A stretch of 21,954 nt of DNA, from NCBI GenBank assembly GCA_964369805.1, contig CAYJFM010000037.1, positions 1 to 21,954 on the forward strand, given 5' to 3'. Positions 7,972 through 15,971 of this stretch are shown piece by piece. This stretch comes from CAYJHC01 sp964369805 (GTDB lineage Bacteria > Bacillota > Clostridia > Peptostreptococcales > Anaerovoracaceae). The notes beneath the pieces are model-generated. The model saw only the letters and a program-made list of their open reading frames with translations, had not been told where the DNA came from and ran no database searches. Within the stretch, counting starts at the first letter, position 1. Each line of letters starts with the position of its first letter. Position numbers and translations under genes: made by a program.

Positions 7972-8727
7972 ATGACTGATTACTATAACAGTATATTAAA
8001 TTTAATCGAAAAAGAAGTAAAAGCTATTAATAGAGACGATCTTTTTAGGGAACCTATTTTAGCTATATCAAGCCCTTATGATGAAGCTTATTCAAGGTTG
8101 AAAGAGATAATAGGGCCTTGGCATAAAAATCCAGAGGAGCTTTTTCCAAGTGTTAAATCTGTTATTTCATACTTTGTTCCATTTACTAAAGAAATAGCAA
8201 AATCACCAAGTTTATCTGAGGAAGTTTCAAAGGGCTGGGCTGAAGCATATATTGTAATAAATGAAGCCTTTGATAATATTAATTCTAGTATTGAAAAGCA
8301 CTTGAGAAGAGACGGTTATGAATCTTTTTCTATTGCGGGCACTCATACATATGATCCCTCTGAACTAAAATCACTATGGTCACATCGTAGCGCAGCTGTA
8401 ATCGCTGGACTTGGAGACTTTGGAATTAATACCCTTGTAATTACAGATAAAGGCTCAGGAGGAAGGTTTTGCACTGTTTTAACAGAGGCTCCTATTCCTG
8501 TAACAGAGTATAAAGCGCCATGTTACTGTTTGCATAAAAAAAATGGTAGCTGCAAACTTTGCATAAAGGTCTGTCCTGTATCAGCAATTGAAATAGATAA
8601 AGTGGATTTTTTTAATTGTCATGATAATATACTTATGAAAAATGCGAAGATGCTAGAAAGTAGTGTTGGCTTTGCGGATGTATGTGGGAAATGTATTAGT
8701 AGCTGTCCGTATGCTTATATGGAATAG
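7972..8727 (+). CDS. QueG-like iron-sulfur protein with two ferredoxin-type clusters
   Basis: A 251-residue protein related to the C-terminal half of epoxyqueuosine reductase (QueG, COG1600-type). I start at ATG 7972, preceded by GGGGGAAA; the frame is open to an ATG at 7936 but that lacks a ribosome binding site. Seen: HRSAAVIAGLGDFGIN (138-153), matching the QueG-type RxAAxxAGLGxxGK segment, then C194xxC197xxxC201P and C238xxC241xxxC245P, with extra cysteines at 184, 186 and 216 that could complete two 4Fe-4S clusters. It is shorter than QueG (about 380), with only part of the N-terminal cobalamin-binding region recognisable, so true tRNA epoxyqueuosine reduction is unlikely or unproven. 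The next gene is a second, different member of the same superfamily 22 bases downstream. Redox function is inferred; substrate unknown. Confidence 0.75.
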   Translation: MTDYYNSILNLIEKEVKAINRDDLFREPILAISSPYDEAYSRLKEIIGPWHKNPEELFPSVKSVISYFVPFTKEIAKSPSLSEEVSKGWAEAYIVINEAFDNINSSIEKHLRRDGYESFSIAGTHTYDPSELKSLWSHRSAAVIAGLGDFGINTLVITDKGSGGRFCTVLTEAPIPVTEYKAPCYCLHKKNGSCKLCIKVCPVSAIEIDKVDFFNCHDNILMKNAKMLESSVGFADVCGKCISSCPYAYME

Positions 8728-8749
8728 AGATTAAAGAGAGGTTTTTAGT

Positions 8750-9670
8750 ATGGAGTTTATGACAAAACCACAAGAGAGAGAATTAAACAAAATAGCTAAG
8801 TACACTGCTAATGATAATGCAAAGGAAAAAGGGTTTTTCCCTAAACGTAGGTTTAAACCAAAAGACCTTAGAATAATGTACAAAAATCGCAAAAGAATTA
8901 GCCCAACAATAAAATCACTTCTATCTACAGCGAAAGTTATAAGGGGATATGAGCAGGATAAAGAATATAGAAGAAAAATAACACAGGAAGAGTTTGAGGC
9001 TATTGATCTATTTATTAAAAATGATCTAGAAATGGATAGCTGGGGGCTTGCAATATTTGATGAAGTAGAAATCTATAAGGGGATGGGAATTCCATATAAC
9101 TGCGTGATTGTAATGACAAGGCATATGGATAAAGACAAGTTTAAAGTTAAAGAACTTCCAAATATGAATTGTATGATAGAAGTTATGAAAGTATATGGAG
9201 ATACAGGAGTAGCTGCACTAGAATTAAGTAAATTTCTAAGAAATAAAAACTTTGGGGCTGTGCCAAACCATAGCCTTGGAGGAAATATCGACTATACAAA
9301 AGCAGCTTTTAAAGCAAATCTAGGTTTTGTTGGACAGAGCGGATTATTAATCACACCAGAAAATGGTTCTTGTAATAGAATTAGCATAGTTTATACTAGC
9401 ATAGAAAATTTAGGAGATTTTCTTCAAAATAATAAAGACCACCGCTGGGGAAACGACTTTTGTAATAACTGTAAAACCTGTGTTAAGCTATGTCCGCACG
9501 GGGCAATTTATGAAGAAAGCAAAGTGATTAACTCAGTGCATATAGAATGCATTTCTAATGAGAAATGTGCAAAAGGCTTTGCTAAATATGGCTGTGGAGT
9601 TTGTGTAGGATGCTGCCCTTTTACAATGCTTGGATATGATAGGGTGAGGGAGAAGTTTGAATTAATATAG
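8750..9670 (+). CDS. QueG/RdhA-like iron-sulfur protein
   Basis: A 306-residue protein of the superfamily that includes epoxyqueuosine reductase and reductive dehalogenase-like proteins. Seen: a basic N-terminal 60 residues (PKRRFKPKDLRIMYKNRKR), a mid-domain ending with NHSLGGNIDYTKAAFKA and LGFVGQSGLLITPENG (191-206, compare the GxxGLLITPEFG segment of RdhA-type proteins), then C238xxC241xxC244xxxC248P and C267, C273, C282xxC285xxC288-C289P, enough for two 4Fe-4S clusters. There is no Tat signal, so it should be cytoplasmic rather than a respiratory dehalogenase. Whether it binds a corrinoid is not decidable here. It sits between another iron-sulfur relative and an HNH nuclease gene that begins 8 bases after its stop, so translation is probably coupled. 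An internal ATG at 8759 is a possible alternative start. Confidence 0.75.
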   Translation: MEFMTKPQERELNKIAKYTANDNAKEKGFFPKRRFKPKDLRIMYKNRKRISPTIKSLLSTAKVIRGYEQDKEYRRKITQEEFEAIDLFIKNDLEMDSWGLAIFDEVEIYKGMGIPYNCVIVMTRHMDKDKFKVKELPNMNCMIEVMKVYGDTGVAALELSKFLRNKNFGAVPNHSLGGNIDYTKAAFKANLGFVGQSGLLITPENGSCNRISIVYTSIENLGDFLQNNKDHRWGNDFCNNCKTCVKLCPHGAIYEESKVINSVHIECISNEKCAKGFAKYGCGVCVGCCPFTMLGYDRVREKFELI

Positions 9671-9678
9671 GAGAACTT

Positions 9679-10683
9679 ATGGCTGGATGGAATTTAAAAA
9701 TAGGTGAATACGATAAGAGGAAGCTAGCAGATGATGATGTCTGGGCTATCTTTAATTTTATTTTTTCTGCAAAGTCAAAAAATACTAGTAGCTACAAATT
9801 TGGACTGATTAAAGCTATTTTAGATAACTTATTTAATACAGGTGCAAGTAAAGAATATTATATTTCTTTTGATGATCTGTTCGCTAAGTTTGCTGAAAAC
9901 TATTGGAACCTTATTGTTAAGTATCATTTAGTACAAAAAAGGGCTGATTCTAGAAGTAAGATTAGCTCAATTGAAATAATCTTCAATAAAGTTATAGAGA
10001 AAGAGCCCTTGCTTAGAGAAACTACTTTTGAAAACTTAGACTCTAAGGATAGAGGAAACATAATAAAAAAGGTTAAAGCAGAATGCAAAAAATATGTAAT
10101 TGGTGCATTGTTTGTTGACAGTAAAAAAACATTTTATAGCTTTGACTTGAAAGAAGAAGGACTATACCTAAATCCTGATATATATAACTTTTTATTAAGG
10201 CATAAATCTGAAATAGAAAAACTTAACTATTATACATGGGCTAGATTCTTAGAGGAAATAAATGATGACGCTGTTTTGCTACGGGTGTTAGATAAATTGA
10301 ACCTTTCGACACAAAGAACAAACTTGAATCTGTATAGGATATTTTTGCAAGAAGAGCTTGCACAAACGACCTGCTTCTACTGCGGAAAAACACTAACAGA
10401 CAATGATATACATGTAGATCATTTTGTTCCTTGGTCTTTTGCAAAGGATGATAAGCTTTGGAACTTAGTTCTTACCTGTAGTAATTGCAATTTGAAAAAA
10501 AGTGATAGCTTACCAAGTGAATCGTACCTAGACTTAATGAAAGTAAGAAATGAAAACCTATATAGCTTTGAATTAGAGAAAAGTAGTGTTTTTAGTGACT
10601 GCGAGGGATACAGCCATGATCAGCTTTTTAAAATGTGGGATGCGGCTAGATACACTGGTCTTGATATAAAATTTGAAAAATAA
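9679..10683 (+). CDS. HNH endonuclease domain protein
   Basis: A 334-residue protein with a C-terminal HNH nuclease domain of the zinc-ribbon kind: CFYCG (C232, C235), HVDHFVPW (His245, Asp247, His248), NLVLTCSNCNLKK (Asn262, C267, C270). The two Cys pairs should bind structural zinc, and the H-N-H residues the catalytic metal. The N-terminal 220 residues contain no domain I can name; YKFGLIKAILDNLF near 41-54 and FAENYW near 71-76 recall the helical part found in other uncharacterised HNH proteins, several of which are defence- or restriction-linked. GGAGA precedes the ATG, 8 bases after the iron-sulfur gene. No methyltransferase of DNA type or partner ATPase is adjacent; the nearby methyltransferase (11550) is a small-molecule-like type. 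Nuclease identity is good; biological role is open. Confidence 0.8.
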   Translation: MAGWNLKIGEYDKRKLADDDVWAIFNFIFSAKSKNTSSYKFGLIKAILDNLFNTGASKEYYISFDDLFAKFAENYWNLIVKYHLVQKRADSRSKISSIEIIFNKVIEKEPLLRETTFENLDSKDRGNIIKKVKAECKKYVIGALFVDSKKTFYSFDLKEEGLYLNPDIYNFLLRHKSEIEKLNYYTWARFLEEINDDAVLLRVLDKLNLSTQRTNLNLYRIFLQEELAQTTCFYCGKTLTDNDIHVDHFVPWSFAKDDKLWNLVLTCSNCNLKKSDSLPSESYLDLMKVRNENLYSFELEKSSVFSDCEGYSHDQLFKMWDAARYTGLDIKFEK

Positions 10684-10699
10684 GAAGGGGGAAGTTGTT

Positions 10700-11020
10700 A
10701 TGTGGATTTTAATTTTTGTTATGGCACCTGTTGGCATTTTGTTTTGTTGGTTTGGTTATCAAATTAGAAGCAAAGGCCGTATTGAACTTATTCACGACTA
10801 CCATCACAAAAGAGTGAGAGATGAGGATGTTAAGGCTTATACGTCATTGATGGGGTTGAGCATGTATATAATTGGGGGGAGTTTACTTTTAGTTGGTTTA
10901 CTATCTTTGTTTATAGATGCGGTGATAATAGTAATAGCAATTACCTTTGCTGGAACTTTTTGTTCGCTTTTCCTTATGAATAAAGCTCAGAAAAGGTATA
11001 ATGGTGGATGGTTTTCATAA
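10700..11020 (+). CDS. Small membrane protein, DUF3784-like
   Basis: A 106-residue protein with three predicted membrane segments (about residues 1-20, 47-67 and 68-90) and a conserved-looking cytoplasmic loop SKGRIELIHDYHHKRVRDEDVKAY between the first and second. That loop and size fit the DUF3784 family of uncharacterised Firmicutes membrane proteins. I use ATG 10700, with AGAAGGGGGAAG upstream; an ATG at 10673 in the same frame would overlap the end of the HNH gene and add nine polar residues. Function unknown. Confidence 0.65.
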   Translation: MWILIFVMAPVGILFCWFGYQIRSKGRIELIHDYHHKRVRDEDVKAYTSLMGLSMYIIGGSLLLVGLLSLFIDAVIIVIAITFAGTFCSLFLMNKAQKRYNGGWFS

Positions 11021-11066
11021 TATAGTTAATGCAGGAGTGGAGAGTATATAAAAGGGAGATAAGTCA

Positions 11067-11537
11067 ATGTTAAAACCTGAAGATGTAATGAAGGAAATTG
11101 CTAAGGCTGCAGATGAATCTATGAGAATTGGAGTTGGTGGACCTTTTGGTGCTGCTGTAGTAAAGGATGATGAAATTGTTTGTATTTCTACTAATTCTGT
11201 ACTTAGAGACCATGATCCAACTGCACATGCAGAGATTAATGTTTTAAGAAATGCAGGAGAAATTCTTGGAACTCATAATTTGGAAGGTTGCACGCTTTAT
11301 GCTACAGGTTACCCATGCCCTATGTGTATGTCTGCTATAATTTGGGCTAATATAAAAAAGGTGTATGTAGCTAATTCCGTAGAAAGTGCAGAGGAAATTG
11401 GATTTAGAGATGAATTTATTTATCAGTACTTAAGGCGAGAAGGGCATGAGGATTTAATTGATATTGAATTTTGTAGTGTGGACGAAGCTGCAAAGCTTTA
11501 TGCAGACTATAAAGAACTGGATAAAGAAGTTTACTAG
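11067..11537 (+). CDS. guaD: Guanine deaminase (cytidine/deoxycytidylate deaminase fold)
   Basis: Hydrolyses guanine to xanthine and ammonia, using zinc. This 156-residue protein has the zinc and catalytic motifs HAE (His54, Glu56 as proton shuttle) and PCPMC (Cys84, Cys87), plus GVGGPFGAAVVKD and HDPTAHAEINVLR, which closely match Bacillus GuaD (GIGGPFGAVIVKD, NDPTAHAEVTAIR), and EEIGFRDEFIY like the GuaD AEAGFDDSFIY segment. These favour guanine deaminase over tRNA adenosine deaminase (TadA) or cytidine deaminase. AGGGAGA precedes the ATG. Its location in this run with a methyltransferase 12 bases downstream is not an obvious pathway grouping, but it adds to the base-deamination genes elsewhere in the window. 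Confidence 0.85.
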   Translation: MLKPEDVMKEIAKAADESMRIGVGGPFGAAVVKDDEIVCISTNSVLRDHDPTAHAEINVLRNAGEILGTHNLEGCTLYATGYPCPMCMSAIIWANIKKVYVANSVESAEEIGFRDEFIYQYLRREGHEDLIDIEFCSVDEAAKLYADYKELDKEVY

Positions 11538-11549
11538 GAAGGGGAAGCT

Positions 11550-12143
11550 GTGATTAACAAAACTTTAGATTATTATAATACAAATAGTTCTGAATACATT
11601 TTTAATACAATTAATTCGGATTTAACAGATTTATATAAGCTTTTCTTTAATTACATTCCTAGTAACGGGAGTATTCTAGATCTTGGCTGTGGCTCTGGAA
11701 GAGATAGTAAATTTTTTATTAGCAAAGGATATGAGGTTACAGCTGTAGATGGTTCTAGTGAATTTTGTAGAAAAGCTACCGAATATTTAGGACAAGAAGT
11801 AATTTGTAAGACCTTTGCTAAGATTGACTATGTACAGGAGTTTGATGCTGTATGGGCATGTGCATCTCTTCTTCATGTGCCTAAAAAGGAACTTGTAAGA
11901 GTTTTTGAGAATATTGGTAGAGCCCTTAAAGATGGTGGCTATGTATATTGTTCATTTAAATATGGTGATTTTGACGGATTTAGAAATGGAAGGCAGTTTA
12001 CCTATTTAGATGAAATAAGTTTTGGTGAGATAATTGATGAAGTATCTTCTTTAAAGACTGTTGAAACAACTGTTAGTGGTGATGTAAGGGCTGGAAGAGA
12101 AGAGGAAATGTGGCTAAATGCTATATTGATAAAGGATGTATAA
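11550..12143 (+). CDS. Class I SAM-dependent methyltransferase
   Basis: A 197-residue Rossmann-fold methyltransferase. Motif I is ILDLGCGSGRDS (42-53), followed by the acidic end of beta 2 in VTAVDGSS (63-70), and by FDAVWACASLLHVPKKEL, a typical motif IV/post-IV region of the UbiE/Tellurite-resistance TehB-like small-molecule group. The start is GTG at 11550, 12 bases after guaD, with AGGAAGGGG upstream. The stop codon at 12141-12143 directly abuts the next gene. Nothing in the sequence gives the substrate. Confidence 0.8.
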   Translation: MINKTLDYYNTNSSEYIFNTINSDLTDLYKLFFNYIPSNGSILDLGCGSGRDSKFFISKGYEVTAVDGSSEFCRKATEYLGQEVICKTFAKIDYVQEFDAVWACASLLHVPKKELVRVFENIGRALKDGGYVYCSFKYGDFDGFRNGRQFTYLDEISFGEIIDEVSSLKTVETTVSGDVRAGREEEMWLNAILIKDV

Positions 12144-12144
12144 A

Positions 12145-12597
12145 ATGAAAAAGATATTGTTTATATGTCATGGTAATATTTGTAGAAGCACCATGGCTGA
12201 ATTTGTTTTTAGGGATATGGTAGAAAAACTAAATAGAGCAGATGAGTTTTATATTGAGTCTGCTGGTACTAGTCGTGAAGAGATTGGAAACGACACACAC
12301 TATGGAACGAAAAAGAAACTTGATGAAATGGATATTACATATAGCAGAAGGAAAGCAAGACAAGTCACTGCTGAGGACTATGAAAGGTTTGATTATTTAA
12401 TTTGCATGGACAGAAACAATCTCAGAAACCTTTTTAGAATTATAGGAGATGATACTGAGGGAAAGGTTAGTTTGCTCCTTGATTTTGCTGAGAATAGAGG
12501 GGAAGAAGATATAGCAGACCCGTGGTATACTGGAAATTTTGACGTGACTTATGATGATGTAGTAGAGGGCTGTGCTGGGATATTAAAAAGTGTTTAG
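12145..12597 (+). CDS. Low-molecular-weight protein tyrosine phosphatase
   Basis: A 150-residue cytoplasmic phosphatase with the P-loop CHGNICRS (nucleophile Cys8, Arg14) at the N-terminus and the general-acid loop DPWYTG (Asp125), the full signature of the family (usual length 140-160). I choose ATG 12145, 9 bases after AAAGGA, rather than the overlapping ATG at 12136, which has no ribosome binding site; either way translation is likely coupled to the methyltransferase ending at 12143. Partner kinase genes are not in the window. Related bacterial proteins act on tyrosine- or arginine-phosphorylated proteins; the sequence does not decide between them. Confidence 0.9.
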   Translation: MKKILFICHGNICRSTMAEFVFRDMVEKLNRADEFYIESAGTSREEIGNDTHYGTKKKLDEMDITYSRRKARQVTAEDYERFDYLICMDRNNLRNLFRIIGDDTEGKVSLLLDFAENRGEEDIADPWYTGNFDVTYDDVVEGCAGILKSV

Positions 12598-12744
12598 TTA
12601 GTTTTAAACAAAGGAATACATCTAAGGAGATGAGTGTACTTAAATCACATGAAAAATTAAGTTAATTACCTTAAATTAATACATTGAAATTTTAATTATT
12701 ATAGCAAATTAGTATTTGAAATATTGTTTTGTATGTTAAATGAT

Positions 12745-12784
12745 AAATTGTGTACGATTTCACAATAAAATTCGTATACGATTT
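12745..12784 (+). promoter_or_regulatory. Paired operator-like palindromic direct repeats upstream of the TAXI-TRAP promoter
   Basis: AAATTGTGTACGATTT (12745-12760) and AAATTCGTATACGATTT (12768-12784) are near-identical direct repeats, and each is itself an imperfect palindrome (AAAT-N-CGTATACG-ATTT form). Their centres are about 22 bases apart, two helical turns, and the second ends one base before the -35 box. This looks like a two-site binding region for a dimeric regulator. No regulator gene is in the window. The other part of the 259-base gap (12598-12744) shows no clear terminator or gene. Confidence 0.5.
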
Positions 12785-12785
12785 G

Positions 12786-12814
12786 TTGAATTATATAAAA
12801 AAATAACTTATAAT
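12786..12814 (+). promoter_or_regulatory. Promoter of the TAXI-TRAP solute-binding gene
   Basis: TTGAAT (12786-12791), 17-base spacer, TATAAT (12809-12814): a strong sigma-A type match about 42 bases before the start codon. Confidence 0.65.
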
Positions 12815-12856
12815 TACATAGCAGTAATTTTTATAGGAAAATTATAGGAGGAATTT

Positions 12857-13819
12857 ATGAAAAAGATTATTATTTTAGCTTTAACGCTAACAATGACACT
12901 TTTATCTCTAACTGGATGTGGTGGCGGAGCAGAAGCAGGCTCTTTAACATTTACTACAGGTGGAGATCAAGGAACTTACTACGGATTTGGTAGTGTACTT
13001 GCTGGTCAAGTTGGAAGTTCAACTGACACACAGGTAACAGCAATTACATCAGGTGGATCACAAGCAAATATTGAAGCTTTAGCAGTAGGCGATGCTCAAA
13101 TCGGATTTGCTCAATCAGATGTTATGGTTTATGCATATGAGGGAACAAATATCTTCGAAGATATTGGCGCAGTTTCAAACATATCTACAGTTGCGGCTTT
13201 ATACCTAGAGCAAGTTCAAATTGTTACAACTGACCCTAGCATTAAAACAGTTGCTGACCTTGAAGGTAAAACTGTTTCTATCGGAGCTGCTGGTTCAGGA
13301 GTATACTTCAATGCTATTGATGTATTAGGAGCATATGGACTAACAGAAGAAGATATTAAGCCTACATATGAGAGCTTTGGAGATAGTGCTGCAAGTCTTC
13401 AAGATGGCAAGATTGATGCTGCATTTGTAGTTGCTGGTGCACCTACTACAGCTATCACTTCATTAGCTGCAAGTAAAGATATTAACCTTGTAAGTATTGA
13501 AGATTCATACATTGACAAGTTAATTGCTGAGTCTCCATACTATACAAAAGTTGTTATTCCAGCAGATGTTTACGGACTAGCAGAAGATACTACAACAGTA
13601 GCAGTATCAGCAGTAGTTGTTGCAACTGATGATGCAAGTGAAGATGATATTTATAACTTTGTATCAGGAATTTATGACAATGTTGATACTATTACAGCAG
13701 CTCATGCTAATGGTGAGCAGCTAGATTTAGAGTTTGCTTCATCTATAACAACTATTCCGTATCACCCAGGTGCTGCTAAGTACTTTAGTGAACAAGGAAT
13801 CGAAGTTCCAGTAAAATAG
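12857..13819 (+). CDS. TAXI-family TRAP transporter solute-binding lipoprotein
   Basis: The extracytoplasmic receptor of a tripartite ATP-independent periplasmic-type transporter. The 320-residue product has a lipoprotein signal with lipobox LTGC (lipidated Cys21) followed by GGG, so it is anchored to the outer face of the membrane. The mature start FTTGGDQGTYYGFGSVLAGQ is the TAXI-type ligand-binding opening (usual TGGxxGTYYPxG), followed by SGGSQANIEAL, FAQSDV, VADLEGKTVSIGAAGSG, and the C-terminal PYHPGAAKYFSEQGI typical of the family. AGGAGG lies 7 bases before the ATG. It pairs with the fused permease downstream. The substrate is not readable from sequence; TAXI systems commonly take carboxylates or amino acids. 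Confidence 0.95.
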   Translation: MKKIIILALTLTMTLLSLTGCGGGAEAGSLTFTTGGDQGTYYGFGSVLAGQVGSSTDTQVTAITSGGSQANIEALAVGDAQIGFAQSDVMVYAYEGTNIFEDIGAVSNISTVAALYLEQVQIVTTDPSIKTVADLEGKTVSIGAAGSGVYFNAIDVLGAYGLTEEDIKPTYESFGDSAASLQDGKIDAAFVVAGAPTTAITSLAASKDINLVSIEDSYIDKLIAESPYYTKVVIPADVYGLAEDTTTVAVSAVVVATDDASEDDIYNFVSGIYDNVDTITAAHANGEQLDLEFASSITTIPYHPGAAKYFSEQGIEVPVK

Positions 13820-13880
13820 TTTTAGGTGCTATTAAAAACAATTAAATCGGTAATCTGAAATTACTAAAATAATAAAAAAA

Positions 13881-13914
13881 ATAAACTACGGTGATTTATA
13901 TTGCCGTAGTTTAT
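13881..13914 (+). terminator. Intergenic hairpin between TRAP receptor and permease (partial terminator or mRNA stabiliser)
   Basis: ATAAACTACGG (13881-13891) pairs perfectly with CCGTAGTTTAT (13904-13914), 11 bp with a 12-base loop, preceded by an A run. The 3' side is TTTATCGCTTT rather than a clean T tract, so it may terminate only partly or protect the upstream mRNA end, giving more receptor than permease. Confidence 0.5.
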
Positions 13915-13949
13915 CGCTTTAAAATAAGACATAAATTTGAGGACAATAT

Positions 13950-15914
13950 ATGAAAAAAATAACAAAAGATTCAGCAAGTGAAACTGCTGAAGTAAAAATT
14001 CATGATACAGAAGAAGCTGTAAACGACATCATGAAAAAGTACGATAGGGAGTCTAATGTACGTATTTGGGAAGGAAAGGCAAAGGTTGCTGTTACAGCAA
14101 TAATGGCATTTTTCTCACTTTATAGCCTTTATACTACATTATTTTCGACAGATATGAGAGAGGTTAGGCTAACTATTTTCTTAGGATCAGTAATAATTAT
14201 TGGGTTTTTAGTTTTTCCAATGAAAAAGGGTGGTGTACAAAGAGTCAATTACATCCCTTGGTATGATTTATTAATAATGGTAGCAGGTGCTGCGCCGTTC
14301 TTTTACTTCGCAGCTAATGCCCAAGCTATACTAAAAAGGTCAACTATGATTACAACAGATATGTTTTATATTGTAATCGCAATTTTAGGAATACTTGCAT
14401 TAGTAGAACTTTGTAGAAGATGTGTGGGCATTCCAATACTTTGCGTTGTTGGAGTACTGCTAATCTATACCTTTATGACTGTAAGACCGCAGAAGGTTAT
14501 ATATGACCTATTCTATACAACTTCGGGTGTAATGAATACGCCAATTGATGTTGTTGCTAAGTTCATAGTAGTATTTATTATATTTGGGGCTTTCTTAGAA
14601 AGGACAGGTATTTCAAAATACTTTATTAACCTTGCTAACTCTTTTGCTGGGGCTTCAGCAGGTGGTCCTGCAAAGGTTGCAGTTATTTCTTCTGCGCTTT
14701 GCGGTATGGTTTCGGGTTCATCTGTAGGAAATACTGTTACTACAGGTTCTGTAACTATTCCAATGATGAAAAAAGCTGGCTACAGAGGAGAATTTGCAGC
14801 TGCTGTTGAAGCTGCCGCATCTACGGGTGGTCAGGTTATGCCTCCTCTAATGGGGGCAGCAGCCTTTATTATGGCTGAGTACTTAGGTGTAACTTATGCT
14901 ACGATTGCCTCAAGAGCAATTTTACCAGCGTTACTTTATTTTGTTGGAATATATATAGCAGTTCACCTTGAAGCTAAAAAAATGGATTTACAAGGGATAC
15001 CAAAAGAGTCGCTGCCAAGAAAAAGAGATATGGTTAAACAGGCATACTTGCTTTTACCAATAGTAGCACTAGTTGTCTTAGTATCTGCAAATGTCTTTAC
15101 TATGCAGTTTTCTGCTGCAATTTCAATAGTACTTGCAATTATTATTGGATTTATGAATAAAGAAGAAAGACTTGATTTTAAGAAAATTGTTGCAGCTCTT
15201 GAAGCTGGAGCTAAGGGAACTGTAACGGTTGCTGCTGCCTGTGCAATGGCGGGTATTGTAGCTGGCTGTATTACATCTACAGGACTTGCTTCTCAGCTTA
15301 TTACAGCTATAGTTTCAGTCGCTGGTGGTCAAGCAATCATTGCTTTAGTATTAACTATGATTTGCTGTATTATTTTAGGAATGGGAGTTCCTACAACAGC
15401 AAACTACTGTATCATGGCAGCTACTTGCGCACCGATTCTAATGAGTCCAGAAATCGGTGTTACTGCAATCGCTGCTCACTTCTTTGTTTTCTACTTTGGT
15501 ATTGTAGCGGATATTACGCCACCAGTTGCGCTTGCAGCCTATGCGGGATCTGCTATAGCGAAATCGGCACCTATGAAGACTGCCTTTAACGCAACCAAAA
15601 TTGCAATTGCGGCATTTATTGTACCTTATGTATTTGCACTGAATCCAGCAATGCTATTTGTTGATACAGTTTGGTATGAAATAGTGCTTATATGCATAAC
15701 ATCTATAATGGGGATTTTTGGTGTGGCAGTTGGACTAAGTGGGTACCTATATGCAAAAATGAATCCAATTATCCGTGTTATGTCTATGGCAGGAGGATTA
15801 ACTTTATTAATTCCAGGTCTTGTAACTGACGCTGTAGGATTAGTACTTATTATAGCTGTAATTGTAATTCAAAGAGCTGCAGGGGCAAAAAAGATTGATA
15901 CACTAAACGCATAG
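13950..15914 (+). CDS. TRAP transporter permease, fused small (4TM) and large subunits
   Basis: A 654-residue membrane protein that fuses the DctQ-like small subunit and the DctM-like large subunit, as usual for TAXI systems. A cytoplasmic N-terminal tail of about 45 charged residues is followed by four membrane segments (roughly 45-180), then the large transport domain. Family landmarks are GAFLERTGISKYFINLANSF, GMVSGSSVGNTVTTGSVTIP, STGGQVMPPLMGAAAFIMAE and MGVPTTANYCIMAATCAP, and the tail FGIVADITPPVALAAYAGSA. It drives sodium- or proton-coupled uptake of the ligand delivered by the lipoprotein 130 bases upstream. GAGGA precedes the ATG. No terminator was found before the rpsO promoter. 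Length is normal for fused TRAP permeases. Confidence 0.95.
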   Translation: MKKITKDSASETAEVKIHDTEEAVNDIMKKYDRESNVRIWEGKAKVAVTAIMAFFSLYSLYTTLFSTDMREVRLTIFLGSVIIIGFLVFPMKKGGVQRVNYIPWYDLLIMVAGAAPFFYFAANAQAILKRSTMITTDMFYIVIAILGILALVELCRRCVGIPILCVVGVLLIYTFMTVRPQKVIYDLFYTTSGVMNTPIDVVAKFIVVFIIFGAFLERTGISKYFINLANSFAGASAGGPAKVAVISSALCGMVSGSSVGNTVTTGSVTIPMMKKAGYRGEFAAAVEAAASTGGQVMPPLMGAAAFIMAEYLGVTYATIASRAILPALLYFVGIYIAVHLEAKKMDLQGIPKESLPRKRDMVKQAYLLLPIVALVVLVSANVFTMQFSAAISIVLAIIIGFMNKEERLDFKKIVAALEAGAKGTVTVAAACAMAGIVAGCITSTGLASQLITAIVSVAGGQAIIALVLTMICCIILGMGVPTTANYCIMAATCAPILMSPEIGVTAIAAHFFVFYFGIVADITPPVALAAYAGSAIAKSAPMKTAFNATKIAIAAFIVPYVFALNPAMLFVDTVWYEIVLICITSIMGIFGVAVGLSGYLYAKMNPIIRVMSMAGGLTLLIPGLVTDAVGLVLIIAVIVIQRAAGAKKIDTLNA

Positions 15915-15926
15915 TAGTAAAAAAGA

Positions 15927-15955
15927 TAGACACAGTAGGATAGTTATGGTATACT
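15927..15955 (+). promoter_or_regulatory. Extended -10 promoter of rpsO
   Basis: TAGACA (15927-15932), 17 bases, TATACT (15950-15955), with TGG just before the -10 giving the TGn extension. Five of six matches at both boxes. It lets rpsO be transcribed independently of the TRAP operon and of the distant ribF. Confidence 0.7.
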
Positions 15956-15971
15956 ACTAGAGAATTAAATA

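Noticed and set aside
8750..9670. Respiratory reductive dehalogenase
   Set aside because: No Tat signal peptide, no RdhB membrane anchor gene next to it, and the protein is much shorter than catalytic RdhA enzymes.
9679..12143. Restriction-modification system made of the HNH protein and the methyltransferase at 11550
   Set aside because: The methyltransferase is small and lacks DNA-methyltransferase motifs such as DPPY/NPPF or PCQ; it looks like a small-molecule enzyme, and guaD and a membrane protein lie between them.
12619..12632. CATCT-AAGG-AGATG hairpin after the phosphatase gene as a terminator
   Set aside because: Only five base pairs and no T run; I see no convincing terminator in this gap.
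12631..12666. Eleven-codon open frame after AAGGAG downstream of the phosphatase gene
   Set aside because: Too short and without any comparative support; the start is only at chance distance from the purine run.
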